Below, piece by piece: positions 53,009-61,828 of a stretch of DNA of 64,000 nucleotides. The stretch covers positions 2,294,997 through 2,358,996 of the forward strand of contig NZ_BLPF01000002.1 in the NCBI RefSeq assembly GCF_011764425.1, given 5' to 3'. The notes beneath the pieces were generated by a model. The model saw nothing but the letters and a program-made list of their open reading frames with translations. It ran no database searches and was not told the DNA's origin. The DNA is from Phytohabitans houttuyneae. Lineage in GTDB: Bacteria; Actinomycetota; Actinomycetes; Mycobacteriales; Micromonosporaceae. Position numbers and translations under genes: made by a program. Each line of letters begins with the position of its first letter. Within the stretch, counting starts at the first letter, position 1.

Positions 53009-53872
53009 TCAACCCTCGTCGAGGATTTTGCGGAGCGCGACCGCGAAGCCGGCCGCGTCGCCACCCATGCCGTACTCGGCGGGCAGGTAGGCGCCGTGGT
53101 TGCCCGGCACGACGACCGCCTCGGTGCCGAGCCCTTCGGCGACGGCGAGGCCGCCGCGGTACGCGAGCTCACCCTCCGACTCCGCGCCCACCGCGACGAC
53201 GATCCGGGTCGGTGCCTGCGCGAGCGCGTCGAAGTCGGGCTCGTAGTGCGTGCAGGTGATGATGTTCTGCGCGAGCAGCGGGTCCTCGCGCGTGCCGTCG
53301 TCCTCGGTGGGCAGGCCGAAGTCGGCCGCGCCGGGCCCGGGCCGCTCGGCCTGGTCCGCCGGTACCGGCCCCTTGACCATGCTGATCGAGATGAACTTCG
53401 CCATCGCCGGCCCGAAGCCGTCCCGCTCGTACGTGTCGCGGATGTCCCGGATCGCGGCCAGCGCCGCGTCGCGGTCCGGCAGCAGCGCGGCGGCCGGCGG
53501 CTCGTGGGCCACGAGCGTCCGCACCCGCTCCGGGTGGCGGGCCACGAGGGCCAGCGCGTTGATCGCGCCGCCGCTGCTGGCGAAGACGTCCACCGGCCCG
53601 CCGCCGAGCGCGGCGATCACCCGCTGGACGTCGTCGGCGTGCTGCTCCGGCGTGACTTCGCCGCTCGTGGACCGCGGGCTGCGGCCGGTGCCGCGCGGGT
53701 CGTACCGCACGACCGTCCGGTCCGGGAACTGCTCGGCCAGCGCCGCGAACCCGCTCGCGTCCATCGGCGAGCCGAACAGCAGCAGGGCCGGCGCGCCGCC
53801 CTCGGCCGGGTGTACGTCATAGGTCACGACCGCGCCCGGCGCGTCGATGGTGTGCGTCTGGACGGTGGTCAT
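53009..53872 (-). CDS. Alpha/beta hydrolase
   Basis: A 287-residue hydrolase. The core is PALLLFGSPMDASGFAALAE, VVRYDPRGTGRSPRS, the nucleophile in VFASSGGAINALAL, and His in VVPGNHGAYLPAEYG. It resembles actinobacterial hydrolases often encoded beside regulators. ATG 53872 is preferred over 53893 because GAGGGAGAG sits at the right distance. It is followed by the AraC gene, possibly co-transcribed. Confidence 0.8.
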   Translation of the reverse strand: MTTVQTHTIDAPGAVVTYDVHPAEGGAPALLLFGSPMDASGFAALAEQFPDRTVVRYDPRGTGRSPRSTSGEVTPEQHADDVQRVIAALGGGPVDVFASSGGAINALALVARHPERVRTLVAHEPPAAALLPDRDAALAAIRDIRDTYERDGFGPAMAKFISISMVKGPVPADQAERPGPGAADFGLPTEDDGTREDPLLAQNIITCTHYEPDFDALAQAPTRIVVAVGAESEGELAYRGGLAVAEGLGTEAVVVPGNHGAYLPAEYGMGGDAAGFAVALRKILDEG

Positions 53873-53954
53873 GGTCTCTCCCTCGGTGTTCATGCCGGGT
53901 AAGACGGCCCGCCCGCCGCAAACTCATCGGCCCGCCGGGCGCGGATCGCGCGGG

Positions 53955-54326
53955 CTAGCTCCCGGGTGCGCGGGTCGCCACGATCACCCGGTTGCCGTCC
54001 GGGTCGGTCACCGTGGCCATGCGCTCGCCCCACGGCTGGTCGGCCGGCTGCTGGAGCACCGGCACGCCGGCGGCGCGCAGCGCGTCGACGGCGGCGTCGC
54101 AGTCGTCCGTGTACGCCCAGAGGGTGACCCGGTCGTTCGTCAGGTCACCCGGCCGGTCCTGCTGGCCGATGCCCAGGTGCGAGCCGCCGAGCTGGACCGA
54201 CACGTAGCCGGGCTCGCCCTCGGGCGGAAACTGGTAGGTCACGGTGCCGCCCAGCAGATCGCGGTAGAAGCGCAGGGACCGTCCCAGGTCGGGGGTGGTC
54301 AGGATCGGGAAGAGCTCGTCGAACAT
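53955..54326 (-). CDS. VOC-superfamily (glyoxalase/bleomycin-resistance fold) protein
   Basis: 123 residues with two beta-alpha-beta-beta-beta units. The first is FPILTTPDLGRSLRFYRDLL, and the second ends in MATVTDPDGNRVIVATR. The metal-ligand positions are partly lost at the N-terminus (no His near residue 8), so a binding or resistance role is as likely as catalysis. The ribosome site AGGAGG is perfect. It is divergent from the LLM oxidoreductase across 225 bp that hold no other gene. Confidence 0.82.
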   Translation of the reverse strand: MFDELFPILTTPDLGRSLRFYRDLLGGTVTYQFPPEGEPGYVSVQLGGSHLGIGQQDRPGDLTNDRVTLWAYTDDCDAAVDALRAAGVPVLQQPADQPWGERMATVTDPDGNRVIVATRAPGS

Positions 54327-54551
54327 GGTTACCTCCTACCCGATGACGATCGGGGCGGGCCCGATTCGACACCGGGCCGGCTTCCGGTCCGGGGCAGCCC
54401 GCCGCGCCACGGCGGTGCCGGTGCCGGCGCCCGGTCAGCAGCCGGTGGCGGAGGCGGCGCACAGGCGGCCCGCGGCGGGCACGCGTGACGCCGCGCACAG
54501 GTTGCCGGCGATATGTGGACGCTGTGTCCGCTTAGATCTAGCCTCGGCGGT

Positions 54552-55517
54552 ATGAAGCGTGTGGGCGTCGTCTTCGGCAGCATCACGCCGCCGGAGCAGA
54601 TCGCGACCGTGGCCCGGCGGGCCGAGGAGCTGGGTTTCGGCGAGTTCTGGTTCTCCGAGGACTGCTTCTTCTCCGGCGCGATGTCGGGTGCCGCGCAGAT
54701 CCTGGCCGCCACCCGCACCGCGCCGGTCGGCACCGGCGCGATCTCGGTCGCGACCCGGCATCCCGCGGTCGCGGCGATGGAGCTCGCCGGCCTGGCCCGC
54801 ACCTACCCGGGCCGCGTCGTGCCCGGCGTCGCGCTCGGCGTGCGGTCCTGGCTGGACCAGCTGGGCGTGCTGCCGGCGGCGCCGCTGGCCGCGCTCCGCG
54901 AGACCGTCGGCGTGCTGCGCGGCCTCTTCGCGGGCGAGACGGTGTCCGTCGACGGGGGCGCGCACCGCCTCGACCGCGTGCGGCTGGACTTCCCGCCGCC
55001 GGAGCCGCTGCCGGTCCACGTGGCCGCCGTCAACGAGAAGGCCCTGCGCCTGTCCGGCCAGATCGCCGACGGCACGATCCTGTCCGTCCTGTCCGGCCCG
55101 ACGTACGTGCGGTGGGCCCGCGAGACCATCGCCGCCCGCCGTCCCGACCACCGCGTGACGGCGTTCGCGCTGTACTCGGTGGACACCGACCGCACCCGCG
55201 CCCGCCGCGCCGTCCGGGACGCGGTCGCGATGTTCCTGGCCGCCGAGGCGACCAGCGCGCTCGTGCGCGTGCCCGGCTACGCCGCCGAGCTGGCGGACCT
55301 GCTGGCCGGCGGCGCGGGCGCGCCCCTCGCCGAGCGGATCCCGGACGCCTGGCTCGACGAGCTGGCGGTGGCCGGAACGCCCGACGAGTGCGCCGCCCGC
55401 CTCCGCGCCCTCTTCGACGCCGGCGCCGACTCGGTGTCGCTGTGGCTGTTCCCCACCGACCAGGCGGTCCGCGTCGCCGAGCTCACCGCCCGCGACGTCC
55501 TCCCGCGCCTGGGCTGA
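54552..55517 (+). CDS. LLM-class (luciferase-like) F420- or flavin-dependent oxidoreductase
   Basis: A 321-residue (beta/alpha)8 protein. Family marks are VGVVFGSITPPEQIATVARR, FGEFWFSEDCFFSGA, TGAISVATRHPAVAAMELAG and RVVPGVALGVRSWLDQLGVL. Such actinobacterial enzymes commonly use F420, and the GVALG block agrees, but flavin use cannot be excluded. It ends 7 bp from the convergent PhyH gene. A TTAGAT-like -10 lies close to the ATG, so the mRNA may have a very short leader. Confidence 0.82.
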   Translation: MKRVGVVFGSITPPEQIATVARRAEELGFGEFWFSEDCFFSGAMSGAAQILAATRTAPVGTGAISVATRHPAVAAMELAGLARTYPGRVVPGVALGVRSWLDQLGVLPAAPLAALRETVGVLRGLFAGETVSVDGGAHRLDRVRLDFPPPEPLPVHVAAVNEKALRLSGQIADGTILSVLSGPTYVRWARETIAARRPDHRVTAFALYSVDTDRTRARRAVRDAVAMFLAAEATSALVRVPGYAAELADLLAGGAGAPLAERIPDAWLDELAVAGTPDECAARLRALFDAGADSVSLWLFPTDQAVRVAELTARDVLPRLG

Positions 55518-55523
55518 CCGTCC

Positions 55524-56258
55524 TCACTGGACGGGGTTGCCGGCGAGGTTGCGGCCCCGCGCGTGCCAGAGCAGGTGGCCCTCGTTGCGGGGGTGTGCCG
55601 GGTCGAAGCGCAACGACTGGGAGAAGTACCGGATCGTGTAGCCGGCCCGGCGGCGCGGGCTGCGGTTGGCGCCGGCCCCGTGGACGATGCGGGCGTCGTG
55701 CAGCGAGCACTGGTTGGCGTCCAGCGCGAAGTCGACGGCCTTCGTCTCGTCGACCTCGCCTTTGACCACGCGGTCGAACGAGTTCGTGTCCGGGTCGGCG
55801 AACTCGTACTCGCCGCCGGCCTCCAGGTGGCTGCCGGGCAGGACGCGCATGCAGCCGTTGTCGCGGTCGACCGGGTCCAGCGCCAGCCACACCGTGGCGA
55901 TGCGGTCCATGCGGTCGAAGCGGTCCTGCCAGAAGTACGAGTCCTCGTGCCACGGGGTGGCCCGCCCGCTGTACGCCTCCTTGGACAGGAACGCGCTGGC
56001 GAACAGCCCGATGTCCGGGCCGATCACCGGCTCGACAAGGTCCAGCAGCGGGTCGGACAGCAGCAGGTCGAGCAGGCGCGGGTCGCGCTGGTGCGGCATG
56101 TCCAGCTCGCCGCTGTCGCCGCGGGAGGCGCCGGCCAGGTGCTCCTCGAAGACGGCCTTGAGGCGGGCGAAGTCGCCGGGCGGCAGGACCGGTTGGCGAT
56201 ACAGGACGTACCCGTCGGTGCGGAACTGTTCGGCTTGCTGAGCGGTCAGTCGGTTCAT
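55524..56258 (-). CDS. Phytanoyl-CoA dioxygenase (PhyH) family oxygenase
   Basis: A 244-residue Fe(II)/2-oxoglutarate oxygenase. The His and Asp ligands are in TPWHEDSYFW (HxD), and the distal His in ARIVHGAGANRSPRRRAGYT, whose Arg binds 2-oxoglutarate. The N-terminus LTAQQAEQFRTDGYVLYRQP is typical. It is on the same strand as the AraC and GntR genes that control the sugar region, so it may be under their control; a tailoring role for the nearby NRPS product cannot be excluded. Confidence 0.85.
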   Translation of the reverse strand: MNRLTAQQAEQFRTDGYVLYRQPVLPPGDFARLKAVFEEHLAGASRGDSGELDMPHQRDPRLLDLLLSDPLLDLVEPVIGPDIGLFASAFLSKEAYSGRATPWHEDSYFWQDRFDRMDRIATVWLALDPVDRDNGCMRVLPGSHLEAGGEYEFADPDTNSFDRVVKGEVDETKAVDFALDANQCSLHDARIVHGAGANRSPRRRAGYTIRYFSQSLRFDPAHPRNEGHLLWHARGRNLAGNPVQ

Positions 56259-56323
56259 GCCGGAAAGTCTGCGGCGTGGCCTGCTCCCAGGTCTTTGGGC
56301 GACCCTGCCACCTGATTGGCAGA

Positions 56324-57208
56324 TCAGGACACGGACAGCACCGGCCGCAGGTCCGCGGCGTGCCGGAATCGGCCCGGCGGGCTGCCGAGGCGGCGCGTGA
56401 ACGCCCGGGTGAAGCCGGCCACGTCGCCGTACCCGACCGCGGCGGCGATCCGCTTGATGGGCAGGTCGGTGCGGACCAGCAGCGCGGCCGCGTGGTCGAG
56501 GCGGGTCCGCTCGACGTACCCGGCCGGCGACTGTCCGACATGGACGGCGAAGAGGCGGGACAGCTGGCGGCGGGAGAGGTGCGCGTGGCGGGCCAGCTCC
56601 TCCACCGGCAGCGGGCGGTCGAGGTTGTCCTGCACGTACCGCAGCACGAGCCGGACCGCGGCGGTGCCGGCCTCGGGCGCGGCGGCCGGGGTGGGGCGCA
56701 GGCCCTCCGTCCCGGCCTGGGCGAGCGCCACGAGCAGCGCCCGCGCGACCGACGTGATCGCCGCACCCCGGCCGGGCAGCGCCGGGCCGTCGCCGGTCGC
56801 GCGCAGGGCCGCCCAGAGGGCCGCCACCCGGCTGTGCCCGTCGTGGGCCAGCGGGCGCGCCGACCCTGCGAACGCGTCGAACAGCGCGGCCAGCTCATCC
56901 CCGCCCGGCGGCAGCCGCAGGTGGAACGCCACCCACGCCAGCCGGATGCCGGGTGCGCGCCGGCTGACGATCCGGTGGGGTACGCCCGGCCGGGCGAACA
57001 GCAGCGATCCCGGGCCGATCGGGTGCGTGCGGCCGTCCACTGTGAACTCGCCGGTGCCGGCCTCGACCCAGCACACCTCGTAGTACGTGTGGCGGTGCGG
57101 CGGGTTGACCACCGTGTCGGCCATCTCCGCCCAGTGGTAGACGTCGACGTCCACCGGGCCGAGGCGGATGGCGCCGGGCTCGGCGTTCAGCAGGTCGGTC
57201 CACGCCAC
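56324..57208 (-). CDS. AraC-family regulator with cupin sensor
   Basis: 294 residues. The N-terminal cupin (HRHTYYEVCWVEAGTGEFTV, PGVPHRI) is of the sugar-binding AraC type. The C-terminal HTH pair (LPVEELARHAHLSRRQLSRL and IKRIAAAVGYGDVAGFTRAF) is complete. GTG 57208 lies 4 bp after the GntR stop, with GGAGGGG as ribosome site, so the two regulators form one operon. It probably controls PhyH and the sugar-uptake genes. Confidence 0.85.
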   Translation of the reverse strand: MAWTDLLNAEPGAIRLGPVDVDVYHWAEMADTVVNPPHRHTYYEVCWVEAGTGEFTVDGRTHPIGPGSLLFARPGVPHRIVSRRAPGIRLAWVAFHLRLPPGGDELAALFDAFAGSARPLAHDGHSRVAALWAALRATGDGPALPGRGAAITSVARALLVALAQAGTEGLRPTPAAAPEAGTAAVRLVLRYVQDNLDRPLPVEELARHAHLSRRQLSRLFAVHVGQSPAGYVERTRLDHAAALLVRTDLPIKRIAAAVGYGDVAGFTRAFTRRLGSPPGRFRHAADLRPVLSVS

Positions 57209-57212
57209 GCGC

Positions 57213-57986
57213 TCACCCCTCCAGGGCGCGGGTGACCACCTGACGCACGTCGCGCAGGTGCTCGACCATGAGCCGGCGGGCCTTGACCGGCGCCCGCCCG
57301 CGGACCGCGGCCAGGATCGCCAGGTGCACGTGGTGGTCGTGGTCGCGGTCGCCGTACAGCGCCTGGATGTACCGCTGCTCCTCGTCGTGCAGGTCGATGA
57401 GCGAGTCGAGCACCTGGGCGAGCGCGCGGTTGCCGGCGAGCCGGGCGAGCGTGCGGTGGAAGGCCATGTTGGCGGCGTGCAGCGCGCCGTCCGGCCCGGC
57501 GCCGGGCCCGCTCCGCTCGCCGGGGCCGCCACCGACCCCGAGGGCGGAACCGGCCCGGTCCAGGCTCGCGGCGAGCTCGTCGAGCTGGGCGTCCGTCGCG
57601 TGCCGGGCGGCCGACTCGGCCAGGTGCGGCTCGATCAGCTCGCGGGCCTCCAGCAGGTCGAGGATCGCGGTGGCGTCCAGCCGCAGCCGGTTGGGGTTCA
57701 CCATGATCAGCCGGGCGAGGTCGGCCCGCACGTACACGCCGGAGCCGTGCCGAAGCTCGACCGCGCCGGTGGCCTCGAGCCGGCGCAGGGCCTCGCGCAG
57801 CGTCGGGGTGGCGACCAGGAAGCGCTCGGAGAGCGCCCGGTTGGAGGGCAGGCGGTCGCCGGGGCGCAGGCCCTCGTCACGGATGTGGGCCAGGATCCGC
57901 TCGGTCAGCTCGTCGAGGAGCTTGCGCCTGGCCACGGGCGCGCCGGCGCCACGGGAAACGGACATCGGGGAGGACACGGCGGTCAT
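57213..57986 (-). CDS. GntR-family regulator, FadR/FCD subgroup (leftward copy)
   Basis: A 257-residue regulator. The wHTH is at about 20-85 (GLRPGDRLPSNRALSERFLV, TLREALRRLEATGAVELRHG). The FCD ligand domain has the metal-site pattern LIEPHLAESAARHA, LHAANMAFHRTLARLAG and DHDHHVHLAIL. ATG 57986 is chosen. It is a clear paralogue of the divergent gene 99 bp away, with matching blocks throughout. Confidence 0.88.
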   Translation of the reverse strand: MTAVSSPMSVSRGAGAPVARRKLLDELTERILAHIRDEGLRPGDRLPSNRALSERFLVATPTLREALRRLEATGAVELRHGSGVYVRADLARLIMVNPNRLRLDATAILDLLEARELIEPHLAESAARHATDAQLDELAASLDRAGSALGVGGGPGERSGPGAGPDGALHAANMAFHRTLARLAGNRALAQVLDSLIDLHDEEQRYIQALYGDRDHDHHVHLAILAAVRGRAPVKARRLMVEHLRDVRQVVTRALEG

Positions 57987-58022
57987 TCTCCCGTCCAATC
58001 GAGATCAAGGGCTAGACACCTA

Positions 58023-58051
58023 GTGAACAAGTCATCTAATCTCTTGGTCAC
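58023..58051. promoter_or_regulatory. Inverted repeat between the divergent GntR genes
   Basis: GTGAACAAG (58023-58031) and CTTGGTCAC (58043-58051) are 8 of 9 complementary with an 11-bp A+T-rich centre. FadR-subgroup regulators bind comparable short palindromes. It sits midway in the 99-bp divergent promoter, so either GntR protein could act on both transcripts. Confidence 0.55.
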
Positions 58052-58085
58052 TTTACAGGCAGGAAACATACCGCGAGGAGGGGTC

Positions 58086-58793
58086 GTGACGGTAGCGGAT
58101 GACGAGCTGCGCCGGAGCCTGTCCGACGCGCTCATCGGCCGCGTCGTCGACCTCATCCGCACGGAAGGGCTCGGGCCCGGCGACCGGCTCCCGTCGGCAC
58201 GGGTGCTGGCCGAGCGCTTCGCCGTCGCGACGCCGACCATCCGGGAGGCGCTGCGGCAGCTGCAGGCGACCGGCGCGATCGACATCCGGCACGGCTCCGG
58301 CATGTACGTGAACGCCGCGCTCCAACGGGTCGTCATCGCCAACCCCAACCCCCCGACCCTGGACGTCGAGCAGCTCGCCGAGCTGCTGGACGCCCGGCTG
58401 CTGGTCGAGCCGTACCTGGCCGGCCTGGCGGCGCGGCACCGCAGCCCGGCCACCACGGCGGCGCTGCGGCGCTCACTCGATGCGGCGGAGCGGCACCTCG
58501 CCGGCGACGACACGCGGCTGCACGAGGCCAACATGGCCTTCCACCGCGCGGTCGCGATCGCCAGCGGCCACCGCATCCTGCACGAAGTGCTCGACTCGCT
58601 GCTGGCGGTGCACGCCGGCGAGCAGCGCGAGATCCTGCAGATATTCGACGACCGGTCCCGCGACCACGAGGAGCACCGGGCCGTCCTGGCCGCCGTCGAA
58701 GCCGGCTCCGAGGAGCAGGCACGTCGACTGATGCGGCGACACCTCGAGGACGTGGCGGACGTGGTCGCCCGCCGGATGTCCACATCGGAATGA
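58086..58793 (+). CDS. GntR-family regulator, FadR/FCD subgroup (rightward copy)
   Basis: 235 residues. The wHTH (GLGPGDRLPSARVLAERFAV, IREALRQLQATGAIDIRHGS) and FCD domain (LVEPYLAGLAARHR, LHEANMAFHRAVAIASG, RDHEEHRAVLAAV) mirror the leftward paralogue but lack its Gly-rich insert. GTG 58086 follows AGGAGGGG. It is 14 bp upstream of the sugar-binding protein gene, so it is almost surely the local regulator of the transporter. Confidence 0.9.
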   Translation: MTVADDELRRSLSDALIGRVVDLIRTEGLGPGDRLPSARVLAERFAVATPTIREALRQLQATGAIDIRHGSGMYVNAALQRVVIANPNPPTLDVEQLAELLDARLLVEPYLAGLAARHRSPATTAALRRSLDAAERHLAGDDTRLHEANMAFHRAVAIASGHRILHEVLDSLLAVHAGEQREILQIFDDRSRDHEEHRAVLAAVEAGSEEQARRLMRRHLEDVADVVARRMSTSE

Positions 58794-58807
58794 TTTCAAG
58801 AAAGGTG

Positions 58808-60070
58808 ATGTCCGTGCGGGCACGCGTACTCACCGCTCTGGTCGCGGCCGCGTCGCTGGCGCTGGCCGCCTGTGGCGGCGACTCCGGCGACGATGGCGGC
58901 AGTGGCGGCAAGACGGAACTGAAGCTCTACAACGACAAGGGCGCCTGGAGCCCGTTCTTCGAGGACCTCGGCAAGCTGAGCAAGGAGCAGATCGGCATCG
59001 GCATGACCCCGGTCGGCTACACCGACGAGCCGACGTACTCGGCCTTCATCAAGGCGTCCTTCCGCACCAACGACAAGCCCGACCTGTTCACCTGGTCGAC
59101 CGGCGGGCGGCTGCAGGAGATCGTCGAGGCGGGTCAGGTGGCCGAGACGACCGACCTCTGGAAGGAGGCGGTCGCGGCCGGCGACCTGTCCAAGGAGCTG
59201 GAGGAGACGTACACGTACGACGGCAAGCAGTACTGCGTGCCGCTGAACATCTCGTACTGGGTCATGTTCTACAACAAGAAGGTCTACGACGAGGCCGGCC
59301 TCAAGCCGCCGTCGACCTGGGCCGAGCTGATGTCCAACGCGGACGCGCTCAAGGCCAAGGGCGTCACGCCGTTCTACCAGACCTCCGTGCTCTTCAGCTT
59401 CGTGTGGTTCCAGCAGCTGCTCATCGGCACCGACCCGGACCTGTACAACAAGCTCGCCACCGGCGAGGCCAAGTACACCGACCCGGGCGTCGTGGCCGTC
59501 ATGGAGCGGTGGAAGCAGATGATCGACGGCGGCTACTTCTCCGACGCCGGAAGCAAGGAGGATCCGGCCGTCCAGCTCAAGAGCGGCAAGACCGCGATGG
59601 GCATCTTCGGTACCTGGTTCAACACGAGCATGACCCAGCAGGGCCTCAAGCCGGGCACCGACTACGGCATGTTCGCGATCCCGAACGTCGACCCGGCGCA
59701 GAGCAAGGTGACGATGGCGTTCGAGAGCGGTCCACTGTGCTCGCTGGCCAAGGCGCCGGACACCAAGGCGAGCACCGACTACATGAAGTGGTGGGTGCAG
59801 CAGCCGGCGCAGGACAAGTGGGCCAACAGCCGCGGGGACGTCTCCGCGAACCCGAAGGTGGCCATTCCCGACCCCGGGCTGAGCGCGATCGCGAAGTCCG
59901 CCGGCGGGGGCGAGTACACGCTCGCCAACCGGTACTTCGAGGCGGCGCCGGCACCGGTGCTGACCGCCGCCCTGGACGCGTTCGGCGCGTTCATGGTCGA
60001 CCCGGGCAGCTACCGCAAGCAGCTGGAGAACATCCAGAAGGCGGCCGACGACTACTGGAAGGGCCGCTGA
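58808..60070 (+). CDS. ABC sugar transporter solute-binding lipoprotein (family 1)
   Basis: A 420-residue lipoprotein with lipobox LAAC (Cys22). The fold marks are WSTGGRLQEIVEAGQVAETT, YCVPLNISYWVMFYNKKVYD (typical of MalE/CUT1 proteins), PSTWAELMSNADALKAKGV and LKSGKTAMGIFGTWF. The ligand is probably an oligosaccharide; the adjacent alpha-mannosidase suggests mannosides. ATG 58808 with AAAGGTG is preferred over 58790. TGA overlaps the permease ATG. Confidence 0.92.
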   Translation: MSVRARVLTALVAAASLALAACGGDSGDDGGSGGKTELKLYNDKGAWSPFFEDLGKLSKEQIGIGMTPVGYTDEPTYSAFIKASFRTNDKPDLFTWSTGGRLQEIVEAGQVAETTDLWKEAVAAGDLSKELEETYTYDGKQYCVPLNISYWVMFYNKKVYDEAGLKPPSTWAELMSNADALKAKGVTPFYQTSVLFSFVWFQQLLIGTDPDLYNKLATGEAKYTDPGVVAVMERWKQMIDGGYFSDAGSKEDPAVQLKSGKTAMGIFGTWFNTSMTQQGLKPGTDYGMFAIPNVDPAQSKVTMAFESGPLCSLAKAPDTKASTDYMKWWVQQPAQDKWANSRGDVSANPKVAIPDPGLSAIAKSAGGGEYTLANRYFEAAPAPVLTAALDAFGAFMVDPGSYRKQLENIQKAADDYWKGR

Positions 60071-61010
60071 TGTCGGTCGCCACGGCGACCCCGGTCGACT
60101 CCCCGGCGGCTCCGGCCGTCGGGGGAAGGCCAGGCGCGGCGACCGCGGGGCCCGGTGGGGCGCGCTGGGCTTCATCTCGCCGGCCGTGCTGCTCGTCGCC
60201 GCGCTGCTCTACGCGCCCTTTCTCTACACGATGGTGCTGAGCTTCACCGAGTACGACGGGCTCAACTCGCCGCAGTGGGTCGGGGTGGAAAACTTCACCC
60301 GGTTCTTCGACGACCCGGCGCTGACCACCTCGCTGCGCAACACGCTGATGTGGGTGGTCGGCACCACCGTCGTGCCGGTGGGGCTCGGCCTGCTGGTCGC
60401 GGTGCTGAGCTTCGGGATCAAGGGCGGCACGCTGCTGCGGCTGCCGTTCATGCTGCCGTACGCGCTGTCCGGCGCCGGCCTCGCGGTCATCTGGAGCTTC
60501 ATCCTCCAGAGCGGAGGAGCGGCAAACGACGTGCTCGGCTTCCTGCACCTGCCGGGCGCGGAGACCTCGTTCCTGCAGGAGGAGCCGTGGAACACGCTCG
60601 CCATGATCGTGGCGTGGACCTGGCAGCAGACCGGCGTCAACGCGCTGCTCTTCCTCGTCGGCCTCCAGTCGATCCCGAAGGAGCCCCTGGAGGCGGCCCG
60701 GCTCGACGGCGCCGGCGGCTGGTCGCTCTTCCGGCACGTCACGTGGCCGCTGCTCGCTCCGCTCACCACCGTCGTGGTGGGCCTCGCGCTGGTGGCCAGC
60801 CTGAAGACGTTCGACATCGTGTGGGTGATGACCCAGGGCGGCCCGGGACGCAACTCGGAGACGCTCGCCGTGACGATGTACCGGGACGCGTTCGTCGCCG
60901 GCGAGTACGGCTACGGCTCGTCCGTCGCGCTCGTGCTCACGCTCACCACCGGCGCCATCACGCTGGCCTACCTGCGCCGCCAGGTCAAGAGTCGGGAGGC
61001 ACTGGGATGA
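60070..61010 (+). CDS. CUT1 ABC sugar permease, MalF type (one apparent frameshift)
   Basis: About 313 residues. ATG 60070 opens MSVATATPVDSPAAPAVGGR; the frame breaks near 60158, where one extra G in GCGGGGCCC joins it to FISPAVLLVAALLYAPFLYT. Six membrane helices follow with the EAA loop LEAARLDGAGGWSLFRHVTW. Without the repair the first helix would be lost, so an indel is likelier than a late internal start (60186). It overlaps both neighbours. Confidence 0.87.
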
Positions 61011-61813
61011 CCCGCCGGATCGTGCTGGGCGCGATGGGCCTCGTGTGGCTGATCCCCGTCTACCTGCTGCTGGTAAACGCGTTCCGGCCGAGCACGCGGT
61101 ACGACGCCGACCGCATCTGGGTACCGGACAGCGACTTCGGCTTCTTCGACAACGTCAAGCTGGCCTGGGACGCCGCGGGCCTCGGCCCCAGCATCCTCAG
61201 CACCCTGCTGTACAGCGTGCTCTCGCCGGCCGCCGCGGTGGTGGTCGGCGCGATGGCCGGGTTCGCCATCGTGGTCCTGCGGCTGAAGGCCGGGTTCTGG
61301 TGGTTCATGCTGCTGTTCGGCGGCACCATCTTCCCGATCCAGATGCTGATCATCCCGCTGTTCATCAGCTACAGCAGCGCCGACCTGTACGACCGGCGCA
61401 CCGGTCTGGTGCTCGTCTACACCGCGATCTGCGTGCCGCTGGCTGCGCTCGTCATGCGCAGCTTCTTCACCGGCATCGCGTACACCATCTACGAGGCGGC
61501 CCGGGTCGACGGCGCGTCCGTGTGGCGCATCTTCTGGCGGGTGTACCTGCCGCTGGCCGTCCCGGCGCTCGGGGCGGTGCTGATCCTGGAGTTCGCGTTC
61601 GTCTGGAACGACCTGCTCTTCGGCCTCACCCTGTCCCAGGACGAGACCGTCCGGCCGGTGATGACCGCCCTCTCCTCCCTCTCCAGCGCCTACTCCGGCT
61701 CGACGGTGCCGGTCGTGCTCGCCGCCGGCCTGGTCATGTCGCTGCCGACCGTGCTGGTGTTCCTCGGCGCCCAGCGCATCTTCGCCCGGGGCCTGACCCT
61801 GGGCCAGTACTGA
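61007..61813 (+). CDS. CUT1 ABC sugar permease, MalG type
   Basis: A 268-residue permease with six helices. The EAA loop is YEAARVDGASVWRIFWRVYL, and the C-terminus FARGLTLGQY is the usual MalG-type end. ATG 61007 overlaps the previous TGA (ATGA). It completes a MalEFG-like transporter; the ATPase is not encoded here, so a shared MsiK-type ATPase is inferred, as in many actinobacteria. Confidence 0.92.
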   Translation: MTRRIVLGAMGLVWLIPVYLLLVNAFRPSTRYDADRIWVPDSDFGFFDNVKLAWDAAGLGPSILSTLLYSVLSPAAAVVVGAMAGFAIVVLRLKAGFWWFMLLFGGTIFPIQMLIIPLFISYSSADLYDRRTGLVLVYTAICVPLAALVMRSFFTGIAYTIYEAARVDGASVWRIFWRVYLPLAVPALGAVLILEFAFVWNDLLFGLTLSQDETVRPVMTALSSLSSAYSGSTVPVVLAAGLVMSLPTVLVFLGAQRIFARGLTLGQY

Positions 61814-61828
61814 CGAAGGAGTCCCACC

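Noticed and set aside
53012-53012. TTG start for the AraC gene overlapping the hydrolase stop (TTGA)
   Set aside because: Possible, since similar overlaps occur in this DNA, but the ATG at 52976 gives a normal family N-terminus; left as an alternative.
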